64,000 bases of DNA from Flavobacterium sp. 245 (GTDB lineage: Bacteria > Bacteroidota > Bacteroidia > Flavobacteriales > Flavobacteriaceae). The stretch spans positions 186,001 through 250,000 of the forward strand of contig NZ_SNXB01000001.1 in assembly GCF_004362055.1 (NCBI RefSeq), given 5' to 3'. The position numbers were made by a program, and so were the translations under genes. Positions within the stretch are counted from its first letter, which is position 1; the number at the start of each line of letters is the position of its first letter. The notes beneath the pieces were generated by a model that worked only from the letters and a program-made list of their open reading frames with translations, ran no database searches and had not been told where the DNA came from. Positions 57,134-64,000 of the stretch are shown here, one piece after another.

Positions 57134-58993
57134 ATGAGAATTCAAATTAAGCACACATTCTGTAAAATACTCCTATTTGTTCTGATCTTTTCTGCTTCCG
57201 CGAAAGCGCAAATTCAGAAAGTAGAACCGCCATTTTGGTACGCGGGAATGAAAAATCCGGAGTTACAGATTATGTTCTACGGAAAAAATATCGCGCAATA
57301 TGAAGCTTCAGTTTCTAATAATGTGGCGATTAAAAATGTCGAAAAAACAGAAAATCCAAATTATCTTTTTGTTACGATTGACACACAAAACCTAAAAGCT
57401 TCAGAATTGGTTTTCTCTTTTAAAGCCAATAACAAAATTGCTTTTACTCAAAAATATTCCCTTAAAGAAAGAAGAGCGAATTCGGCTGACCGAAAAAGCT
57501 ACGATTCTTCAGACTTGATTTACCTAATCATGCCGGATCGTTTTGCTAACGGAAATCCGAAAAATGATACCAATGCATCTTTAACTGAAAAAGGAAATCG
57601 CGCAGAACCAGCAGGACGTCACGGCGGAGATATCGAAGGAATTATAAAAAACTTAGATTATATTTCGTCTTTGGGTGCCACTACAATCTGGAACACGCCT
57701 TTATGCGAAGACAACGACAAACAACATTCGTATCATGGATATGCACAATCTGATGTTTACAAAATAGATCCGCGTTACGGAACTAACGAAGATTACGTTC
57801 GTTTATCATCAGAAATGCACAAAAAAAACATGAAACTGGTTATGGATTATGTTACGAATCACTGGGGAATTACCCACTGGATGATGAAAGACATCCCAAC
57901 AAAAACCTGGTTCAATCAATTTGAAAACTTCACGCAAACACACCACAGACGTGAGGTAATTACAGATATTCACGCTTCAAAAATAGATCAGGAAGTTTGT
58001 GTTGATGGATGGTTTGTACCGTCTATGCCAGACTTGAATTTGAGAAATCCTCTAGTGGCTAAATACTTAACTCAGAATGCAATCTGGTGGATTGAATATG
58101 CCAATTTGGATGGATTTAGAGTGGATACTTATAATTACTCTGACAAAACTGGAATGGCCAATTGGGCAAAAGCAATTACGAATGAATATCCTAATTTTAA
58201 TATCGTTGGAGAAATCTGGATGCACAATCAGGCGAATTTAGCGTTTTGGCAAAAAGACAGTAAAATTGGCGCAATTGAAAACTACAATTCGAACTTACCA
58301 AGTGTAATGGATTTTACGCTTCAAAGTCAGATTACTTCTTCTTTCAACGAAGACGAACCAAGCTGGGACAACGGGTTGATTAAATTCTACAACAATTTTG
58401 CCATGGATTTTTTATATCCAAACACAAATAACATTTTGGTTTTTGCCGAAAATCATGACACTGATCGTATGAACGAGAAGTTTAAATACGATTTTCCAAA
58501 ATACAAACTGGCAATGACTTTAATAGCAACGATTCGTGGAATTCCGCAAGTTTATTATGGTTCAGAAATTGGAATGGGCGGAGATAAAGGTAAAGGCGAT
58601 GCAGACATTCGAAGAGATTTTCCTGGCGGATGGGCCGGCGACAAAAACAACGCACTAACTGCAACAGGAAGAACAGCCGAGCAAGCACAATATTTTGATT
58701 TTACATCCAAATTATTCAATTGGAGAAAATCAAATGAAGCGATTCATACCGGGAAAATGACGCATTATATTCCAGAAAACAACACTTATGTTTATTTCAG
58801 ATATACTGATGCAAAAACGGTAATGGTCGTTTTCAATAACAACGCTAAAACACAAACTATCAAAACAAATCGTTTTAAAGAAAACATCAAAAACTTTAAA
58901 TCAGGAAAAGATGTTTTAACCGGCAAGACATTCGATTTAGCTACTGAAATTACATTGGAGGCAAAATCAGCTTTGATTTTAGAATTGGAATAA
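57134..58993 (+). CDS. GH13 cyclomaltodextrinase/neopullulanase-like enzyme (SusA-like)
   Basis: 619 residues with a signal peptide (ILLFVLIFSASAKAQ). An N-terminal Ig-like domain (about 25-115, VEPPFWYAGMKNPELQIMFYG) is typical of periplasmic cyclomaltodextrinases. The barrel has IYLIMPDRFANGNPKNDTN, VMDYVTNHWG, nucleophile Asp in DGFRVDTYNYSD (about 330), Glu in VGEIWMHN (about 360) and Asp in FAENHDTDRM (about 442). It should cut imported maltooligosaccharides in the periplasm. It lies after the GH97 terminator and a repeat, so it may have its own promoter. Confidence 0.94.
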   Translation: MRIQIKHTFCKILLFVLIFSASAKAQIQKVEPPFWYAGMKNPELQIMFYGKNIAQYEASVSNNVAIKNVEKTENPNYLFVTIDTQNLKASELVFSFKANNKIAFTQKYSLKERRANSADRKSYDSSDLIYLIMPDRFANGNPKNDTNASLTEKGNRAEPAGRHGGDIEGIIKNLDYISSLGATTIWNTPLCEDNDKQHSYHGYAQSDVYKIDPRYGTNEDYVRLSSEMHKKNMKLVMDYVTNHWGITHWMMKDIPTKTWFNQFENFTQTHHRREVITDIHASKIDQEVCVDGWFVPSMPDLNLRNPLVAKYLTQNAIWWIEYANLDGFRVDTYNYSDKTGMANWAKAITNEYPNFNIVGEIWMHNQANLAFWQKDSKIGAIENYNSNLPSVMDFTLQSQITSSFNEDEPSWDNGLIKFYNNFAMDFLYPNTNNILVFAENHDTDRMNEKFKYDFPKYKLAMTLIATIRGIPQVYYGSEIGMGGDKGKGDADIRRDFPGGWAGDKNNALTATGRTAEQAQYFDFTSKLFNWRKSNEAIHTGKMTHYIPENNTYVYFRYTDAKTVMVVFNNNAKTQTIKTNRFKENIKNFKSGKDVLTGKTFDLATEITLEAKSALILELE

Positions 58994-59001
58994 ATATTTT
59001 A

Positions 59002-59145
59002 TTTAAACACATAGAGACATAGTAATTGATAGTCTAAAAAAAGACGTGTCACTAGCATTAAGACACATAGCTATGTGTGAAATGATTTGTCATTTTTTTT
59101 CAACCTTTTCAAGAGAATGAAAACCTATGTTTCTATGTGTTTAAA
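59002..59145. repeat. ACACATAG-type inverted repeat
   Basis: TTTAAACACATAGAGACATAG (59002-59022) pairs with 59125-59145 along 21 bp, with one position forming G-U in RNA. Inside lies a perfect 16-bp palindrome, ACACATAGCTATGTGT (59063-59078). The spacer 58994-59315 (322 bp) holds this and the next two repeats and no gene. Confidence 0.82.
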
Positions 59146-59165
59146 ATTATAGGTTACTATTTTCC

Positions 59166-59237
59166 GCCACTAATTCACGAATTTATATTTTCATAGAGTA
59201 TTAAAATAATTCGTGAATTAGTGGCTATTTTTTTTTT
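59166..59237. repeat. 18-bp inverted repeat with T-run, may act as terminator
   Basis: GCCACTAATTCACGAATT (59166-59183) / AATTCGTGAATTAGTGGC (59208-59225), perfect, followed by T residues to 59237. Similar in wording to 61034-61105. Confidence 0.85.
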
Positions 59238-59268
59238 AATTAATACGGTTTACAACACAATGTCTATC

Positions 59269-59297
59269 GTAAAGACGCACTGCAGTGCGTCTCTACA
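59269..59297. repeat. 29-bp GACGCAC palindrome unit, intergenic copy
   Basis: The core AGACGCACTGCAGTGCGTCT (59273-59292) is a perfect palindrome. The whole 29 bp is identical to 61517-61545 inside the phosphodiesterase gene. Confidence 0.92.
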
Positions 59298-59315
59298 ACG
59301 TTAAATTTTATATAA

Positions 59316-60983
59316 ATGAAAAAATACACTTTCCTTTTTTTACCTTTAGTATTCTTAATCACGAGTTGTTCTGGCTCAAAATCAGTTTCAATGAATAACG
59401 AAAATACTTCGAAAACACCTTTCGTTTGGGAAGGAGCAAATGTTTACTTTTTACTTACCGATCGTTTTTATAATGGAAATACCGACAACGACATAAATTT
59501 CAACCGAACCAAAACTCCGGCAAAATTGCGAGGATTTGAAGGCGGAGATATCATCGGAATTACAAAAAAAATCGAATCCGGATATTTTGAAAAATTAGGA
59601 ATAAATGCCATTTGGCTTACGCCGATTGTAGAGCAAATTCACGATGGCGTTGATGAAGGAACGGGTTTGACTTATGGCTTTCACGGTTATTGGGCAAAAG
59701 ACTGGACGGCTTTGGATCCGAATTTCGGAACTAAAGAAGATTTAGCCAAATTGGTTCAAAAAGCACATGAAAAGGGCATCCGAATTATTCTGGATGGCGT
59801 AATCAATCATACTGGACCTGTAACTGCCGAAGATCCTGTTTGGCCTTCTGACTGGGTTAGAACTGGCGTTGTTTGCGATTACAAATCATTCGAAAATACA
59901 ACGATGTGTACTTTAGTTGATAATCTTCCGGATGTAAGAACAGAAAGTACACAGGAGGTTCAACTCCCTCCTTTTTTGATTGAAAAATGGAAAAAAGAAG
60001 GACGTTATGAAAAAGAGATTGCGTCGTTGGATGAATTTTTCAAAAGAACAAATTATCCAAGAACACCAAAATATTACATCATAAAATGGCTGACAGATTA
60101 TATTGTTGAATTCGGAATTGACGGTTACAGAGCCGATACCGTAAAACATACCAACGAAGACGTTTGGGCCGATTTTAAAAAAGAATGCGATTACGCTTTT
60201 GAAACCTGGAAGAAACATCATCCTTTACAAGTTTTAGATCAAAACCCGTTTTATACGATTGCCGAAGTTTACGGTTACGGAATCAGCGGTGGTCAGGATT
60301 ATGATTTTGGCGATAGAAAAGTAAATTATTTCCAAAATGGTTTCAACAGCATGATTAATTTTGAATTCAAATGGAACGCAGGGCAAAACAATTATGAAGG
60401 TTTATTTTCTAAATATTCAAATGCTTTAAAAAATGATTTAAAAGGATATTCTGTGCTTAATTATATGTCTTCCCACGACGATGGTCAGCCATTTGATGCG
60501 AATAGAACTAAAACTTTAGAAGCCGGAACAAAACTATTACTGTCTTCAGGAATGTCGCAAGTTTATTACGGAGATGAATCTGGAAGATCATTAGTTGTTG
60601 AAGGAACTAATGGCGATGCCACTTTACGTTCCAACATGAATTGGGATGATATTCTGAATAATCCCGAAACTAAAAAGACACTTTTACATTGGCAAAAATT
60701 AGGACAATTTAGAAGAAATCATCCTGCAATTGGCGCTGGAATTCATCAGCAAATTAATTCAGAACCTTATGTTTTCTCCAGAACTTTCACAAAAGGAACT
60801 TTCGAAGATAAAGTCGTTATTGGTTTGGATTTACCAAAAGGCAAAAAAGAAATTCCGGTAAATGCTATCTTCGAAAACGGAACAAAATTAAAAGACACTT
60901 ATTCAGATCAAAAAGTAGAAGTGATCGATGGAAAAGTTACTATTGATAGTGATTTCGATGTCGTTTTATTGGAACGTACTTAA
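59316..60983 (+). CDS. GH13 alpha-amylase, lipoprotein
   Basis: 555 residues. The signal peptide ends in a lipobox (LPLVFLITSCSGSK, Cys 18), so the enzyme is lipid-anchored in the envelope. The GH13 motifs are FLLTDRFYNGNTDND, ILDGVINHTG (about 158), nucleophile Asp in IDGYRADTVKH (about 272), Glu in YTIAEVYGYG (about 316) and Asp in MSSHDDGQPF (about 388). A beta domain closes the protein. It probably trims maltodextrins alongside the GH97 and the preceding GH13. The stop codon lies inside the first bases of a repeat. Confidence 0.93.
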   Translation: MKKYTFLFLPLVFLITSCSGSKSVSMNNENTSKTPFVWEGANVYFLLTDRFYNGNTDNDINFNRTKTPAKLRGFEGGDIIGITKKIESGYFEKLGINAIWLTPIVEQIHDGVDEGTGLTYGFHGYWAKDWTALDPNFGTKEDLAKLVQKAHEKGIRIILDGVINHTGPVTAEDPVWPSDWVRTGVVCDYKSFENTTMCTLVDNLPDVRTESTQEVQLPPFLIEKWKKEGRYEKEIASLDEFFKRTNYPRTPKYYIIKWLTDYIVEFGIDGYRADTVKHTNEDVWADFKKECDYAFETWKKHHPLQVLDQNPFYTIAEVYGYGISGGQDYDFGDRKVNYFQNGFNSMINFEFKWNAGQNNYEGLFSKYSNALKNDLKGYSVLNYMSSHDDGQPFDANRTKTLEAGTKLLLSSGMSQVYYGDESGRSLVVEGTNGDATLRSNMNWDDILNNPETKKTLLHWQKLGQFRRNHPAIGAGIHQQINSEPYVFSRTFTKGTFEDKVVIGLDLPKGKKEIPVNAIFENGTKLKDTYSDQKVEVIDGKVTIDSDFDVVLLERT

Positions 60984-61198
60984 CCGCAAGGAGCGCAAAG
61001 TTTTATGCAAAGTGCGCGAAGTTTTTTTCTTTCGCCACGAATTTCACAAATTGTCACAAATTTAAATATGATAAATAATTCGTGGAAATTTGTGAAATTC
61101 GTGGCAAACAAATCTGGATTATTATTGTTTTCTGTAGCAAACTTTTTTAATAAATCCTTAGCGCACTTTGCGCAAAACTTTTCGACCTTTGCGGTTAA
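60980..61198. repeat. CTTTGCGGTT-type inverted repeat, copy 3 (outer unit)
   Basis: TTAACCGCAA (60980-60989) / TTGCGGTTAA (61189-61198). Further in, GCAAAGTGCGC (61007-61017) pairs with GCGCACTTTGC (61161-61171), with more pairing beside it. Another repeat lies in its loop. It covers the whole spacer between the amylase and the phosphodiesterase. Confidence 0.82.
61034..61105. repeat. 19-bp inverted repeat nested in the outer unit
   Basis: GCCACGAATTTCACAAATT (61034-61052) / AATTTGTGAAATTCGTGGC (61087-61105), perfect. Similar in wording to 59166-59225 and to a solo fragment at 61990-62010. Confidence 0.88.
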
Positions 61199-61209
61199 AC
61201 TCTCTAGAC

Positions 61210-61887
61210 ATGCTAAAAATAGCACATCGCGGTGCGAAAGGATACGAACCCGAGAATACTTTACAAGCCTTCCAAAAAGCATTAGACTTAAATGCTGACG
61301 GAATCGAACTCGACGTTCACCTAAGTGCTGACGGACATATAATTGTCATTCACGACGAAACCATTGACAAAATGACCAACGGGAAAGGTTTTGTAAATAC
61401 CCTATCTTTGCAGGAATTAAAGTCGTTTTTGGTTGCTGATAAGCATGAAATTCCAACTTTAAATGAAGTTTTTGATTTGGTAGACAAAAAATGCCTGATC
61501 AATATCGAATTGAAAAGTAAAGACGCACTGCAGTGCGTCTCTACATTAATTGAAAAATATGTTTCAGAGAAAAATTGGAAATACGAGCATTTTATTGTCT
61601 CGAGTTTTGATTGGAGTGCTTTAAAAGATGTTCATGATTTAAATCAAAATATCCCGATTGGCGTATTAACCGAAACGGATCTGAATTTAGCTTTGGCTTT
61701 CGCCGAAACAATAAAAGCAAAGGCCATTCATCCTTATTATCATTTACTGAATGAGGAAAACACTAAGGAAATTCAGGAAAAAGGATTTCTGGTTTTACCC
61801 TGGACAGTAAATATCGAGGAAGACATTCAAAAAATAAAAAGTTTTAAAGTTGACGGAATAATCTCTGATTTTCCAGATAAAATATAA
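61210..61887 (+). CDS. Glycerophosphodiester phosphodiesterase (GDPD), cytoplasmic
   Basis: 225 residues from the ATG at 61210 (LKIAHRGAKGYEPENTLQAF). The frame opens 14 codons earlier, but that part is repeat sequence. Catalytic motifs: HRGAKGYEPENT with two His/Glu ligands, GIELDVHLSADGHIIVIHDE and INIELKS. It hydrolyses glycerophosphodiesters to glycerol 3-phosphate and an alcohol. No signal peptide. Codons for SKDALQCVST come from a 29-bp repeat unit (61517-61545) also found in the spacer at 59269. The frame is intact, and the catalytic residues flank but do not overlap that part. Confidence 0.94.
   Translation: MLKIAHRGAKGYEPENTLQAFQKALDLNADGIELDVHLSADGHIIVIHDETIDKMTNGKGFVNTLSLQELKSFLVADKHEIPTLNEVFDLVDKKCLINIELKSKDALQCVSTLIEKYVSEKNWKYEHFIVSSFDWSALKDVHDLNQNIPIGVLTETDLNLALAFAETIKAKAIHPYYHLLNEENTKEIQEKGFLVLPWTVNIEEDIQKIKSFKVDGIISDFPDKI
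61517..61545. repeat. 29-bp GACGCAC palindrome unit, copy inside the GDPD gene
   Basis: Identical over 29 bp to 59269-59297. It encodes about ten residues in the loop after the INIELKS strand. Confidence 0.92.
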
Positions 61888-61897
61888 AAGATATAGT

Positions 61898-61953
61898 CAC
61901 AGATTTCACAGATTAACACAGATTTTCAATCATTTAAATCTGTGAAATCTGTG
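61898..61953. repeat. 17-bp CACAGATT inverted repeat
   Basis: CACAGATTTCACAGATT (61898-61914) / AATCTGTGAAATCTGTG (61937-61953), perfect. A direct doublet of ATTCGTGG follows at 61992-62008. Confidence 0.85.
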
Positions 61954-62033
61954 GCAAAAAATTACAAAAGTCAAAAGAAAAATTGGTGCAAATTCGTGGA
62001 ATTCGTGGCAAAAAAAATGGCAACCCAAAAAAT

Positions 62034-63242
62034 ATGACTCAAAATTTCGACATCCTAATTGTTGGCGGCGGTGCTGCAGGTTTTTTTACGGCGATTAATA
62101 TTGCAGAGAAAAATCCGAAACTGAAAATTGCCATTTTAGAAAGAGGAAAAGAAGTCCTTTCTAAAGTCCGCGTTTCCGGAGGCGGAAGATGCAACGTAAC
62201 ACACGCGTGTTTTGAACCGAATGAATTGGTTAAATTTTACCCGCGTGGCGAAAAAGAACTTCGCGGTCCTTTTCATCAATTTTGTTCAGGAGATACCATT
62301 GAATGGTTCGAAAAACATGGTGTGGAATTAAAAATTGAGGACGACGGAAGAATGTTCCCCGTTTCTAATTCTTCTCAAACCATAATCGATTGCTTCTTAA
62401 AAGCAACCGAAAAATTAGGCATAAAAGTATTGACGGGTCAAAGTGTACAATCGATTTACAAAGCAGAAAATCATTGGAAAATCGACACACAAAACGATAA
62501 ATTTATTGCTGAAAAATTAGTTCTAGCGACCGGAAGTAATCCTAAAATTTGGGAAATGCTCCAAGAGAAAGGACATGCAATTATCAGCCCAGTCCCTTCC
62601 CTATTTACTTTCAACATCAAAGATCCGAGAATTAAAGAATTACCAGGCGTTGCGGCACAAGTTACCGTAAACGTAAAAGATACCAAACTAGAATCAACCG
62701 GACCTTTACTAATCACGCATTGGGGAATGAGTGGTCCAGCGATTCTAAAACTTTCTGCTTGGGGCGCCCGCATTTTATTCGACAAAAATTATCAGTTTAC
62801 GATTTTCGTAAATTGGTTAAATGATGTTGATACGGAAGATGCAGAGAAAATGCTAAAAGACTTAAAACAGGAACACGCTAAAAAAGCCGTTTCAAAAAAA
62901 TCTCCTTTCGACTTCCCTAATCGTTTATGGGAAAGTTTGGTTTTGGCTTCTGAAATTGACGCGGAAACAAAATGGGCTGATTTATCTAAAATACAATTAC
63001 AGTATTTAGCTTCTCAACTCACAAAAGCAAAATTTCAGGTCAACGGAAAAAGCACTTTTAAAGAAGAATTCGTTACTGCCGGCGGAATTGATTTAAAAGA
63101 AATCAACTTTAAAACTATGGAAAGCAAATTGCATCAAAATCTTTATTTTGCAGGCGAAATTGTAAATATTGATGCTATAACAGGAGGCTTTAATTTTCAG
63201 AATGCCTGGACAAGCGGGTTTATTTTAGCCAATAATATTTAA
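62034..63242 (+). CDS. HI0933-family flavoprotein (BaiN-like NAD(P)/FAD oxidoreductase)
   Basis: 402 residues from the ATG at 62034 (TQNFDILIVGGGAAGFF); the frame extends 17 codons upstream into repeat sequence. The FAD-binding Rossmann motif is VGGGAAGFFTAINIAE, followed by VLSKVRVSGGGRCNVTH, the HI0933 signature. ATGSNPKIW and the C-terminal FVTAGGIDLKEINFKTM and FNFQNAWTSGF are family motifs. The physiological substrate is unknown. It is cytosolic and starts 4 bp before the next gene ends its leader, so the two are co-transcribed. Confidence 0.93.
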   Translation: MTQNFDILIVGGGAAGFFTAINIAEKNPKLKIAILERGKEVLSKVRVSGGGRCNVTHACFEPNELVKFYPRGEKELRGPFHQFCSGDTIEWFEKHGVELKIEDDGRMFPVSNSSQTIIDCFLKATEKLGIKVLTGQSVQSIYKAENHWKIDTQNDKFIAEKLVLATGSNPKIWEMLQEKGHAIISPVPSLFTFNIKDPRIKELPGVAAQVTVNVKDTKLESTGPLLITHWGMSGPAILKLSAWGARILFDKNYQFTIFVNWLNDVDTEDAEKMLKDLKQEHAKKAVSKKSPFDFPNRLWESLVLASEIDAETKWADLSKIQLQYLASQLTKAKFQVNGKSTFKEEFVTAGGIDLKEINFKTMESKLHQNLYFAGEIVNIDAITGGFNFQNAWTSGFILANNI

Positions 63243-63246
63243 TAGA

Positions 63247-63894
63247 ATGAAATATAAAGGAATTATTTTTGATTTAGACGGAACCTTAGTCAACTCATTA
63301 GAAGACATTTCAGATGCCATGAATAATGTTCTTACCAATCTAAATTACCCAACACATACTTACGATGCTTATCAATATTTTATTGGAAGCGGGTTACGAA
63401 ATTTAGTAAGCAAAGCTTTGCCGGCATCAAACAATTCGGAAAATGAAATCGAAGTTTGTCTCGAAAATATGATTGCAAAATATCGCGAAATTTGTACGCT
63501 TAAAACAAAACCTTACGCAGGAATTGTTGAATTGCTGGATGATTTAGTTTCACGCGATATTAAATTAGCGGTTTTCTCAAATAAAGCAGATGAACTAACG
63601 AAAAAGATAGCATCCGAAATATTTCCGGATTATTTTAACACCGCCGTTGGTTTAAGTACTGAAGCGCTTAAAAAACCAAATCCGTTTGAAGCAATTGAAA
63701 TAAGCAAAAACTGGAATTTAAAAACGGAAGAAATCATTTTTATAGGCGACTCCGATATTGATATGCTGACGGCAACAAATGCCAATATGTTTCCGCTTGG
63801 GGTTTCATGGGGTTATAGAACAGAAGAAGAACTGATTGCAAGTGGTGCCAAATTGGTAATCAATACGCCTTCAGATTTAATTGAAATATTGTAA
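63247..63894 (+). CDS. HAD-family phosphatase, phosphoglycolate phosphatase-like
   Basis: 215 residues. Motif I GIIFDLDGTLVNSLEDISDA, cap with YFIGSGLRNLVSKAL, motif II VFSNKADELT, Lys in LKKPNPFEA and motif IV FIGDSDIDMLTATNANM. This matches the Gph type of the HAD superfamily. It likely dephosphorylates 2-phosphoglycolate or a similar small phosphate ester in the cytosol. It follows the flavoprotein gene by 4 bp. No feature is visible in the last 106 bases of the window. Confidence 0.9.
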   Translation: MKYKGIIFDLDGTLVNSLEDISDAMNNVLTNLNYPTHTYDAYQYFIGSGLRNLVSKALPASNNSENEIEVCLENMIAKYREICTLKTKPYAGIVELLDDLVSRDIKLAVFSNKADELTKKIASEIFPDYFNTAVGLSTEALKKPNPFEAIEISKNWNLKTEEIIFIGDSDIDMLTATNANMFPLGVSWGYRTEEELIASGAKLVINTPSDLIEIL

Positions 63895-64000
63895 GAAGTC
63901 TGCGACTGAAAACTCCAAAAAACCGAATTAACAAGAATTTACAGATTCTGTAAGTTTTCATTAAGACTATTCTAATAATTTTACTCTCAACTAACTAATC

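Noticed and set aside
61168..61209. 14-codon N-terminal extension of the GDPD protein
   Set aside because: It is encoded by the right arm of a repeat. The family begins at LKIAHRG right after the ATG at 61210.
61983..62033. 17-codon extension of the flavoprotein
   Set aside because: It lies in repeat-derived sequence. The FAD motif needs only the start at 62034.

Overview
The window looks like a chromosomal segment of a Flavobacterium-type member of the Bacteroidota. The evidence is AT-rich DNA, promoters of the TTTG / TAnnTTTG type, very few Shine-Dalgarno sequences, a short 287-residue primary sigma factor, SusC/SusD pairs, a type IX secretion (T9SS) sorting domain and a mevalonate-pathway kinase of the GYDIA family. 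No phage, insertion sequence or CRISPR array is visible. Genes are intact apart from the first, which is cut by the window edge.

Layout. 1-2256: end of a TPR-type sensor histidine kinase, its LytTR response regulator and a small membrane protein. 2432-8855: an operon of a secreted protein, a TonB-dependent receptor with an STN domain, a DUF4249 lipoprotein and a secreted protein with a plug-like domain but no barrel. 9017-11009: an ECF sigma factor and an anti-sigma-like protein with a barrel-like C-terminus. 11092-20960: housekeeping genes (rpoD, rpe, a secreted nuclease, a tail-specific protease, surE, lpxB, an NlpC/P60 lipoprotein, comEC). 20968-28230 (minus): dipeptidyl peptidase IV, two POT peptide transporters and three thioredoxin-like paralogs, two of which have lost the CxxC site. 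28411-30724: HMG-CoA reductase and a GHMP kinase. 31447-37679 (minus): envelope genes (PpiD-like foldase, CorC-like transporter, LptC, an outer-membrane protein) and coaX. A tRNA-Phe follows at 37784, then an MHS-type transporter with a small membrane partner.

40055-60983 is a starch/maltodextrin utilisation locus. On the minus strand are susC, susD, susE and a T9SS-exported alpha-amylase. Diverging from them are a LacI regulator, an MFS sugar permease, beta-phosphoglucomutase, maltose phosphorylase (GH65), a GH97 alpha-glucosidase and two GH13 enzymes. The inferred route is: surface amylase cuts starch, SusCDE import the fragments, GH97 and GH13 trim them in the periplasm, the MFS permease takes up maltose, and maltose phosphorylase plus beta-phosphoglucomutase give glucose and glucose 6-phosphate. 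The right end holds a glycerophosphodiester phosphodiesterase, an HI0933-type flavoprotein and a HAD phosphatase.

The least explained feature is a set of intergenic inverted repeats of several unrelated families. They are densest between 56971 and 62020. One is nested inside another, and one 29-bp unit is present both in a spacer and inside the reading frame of the phosphodiesterase gene. Other points of interest are the pseudo-thioredoxins, a strong Shine-Dalgarno before rpoD, a hairpin with a T-run between susE and the amylase, and a 12-bp word shared by the susC and permease control regions.
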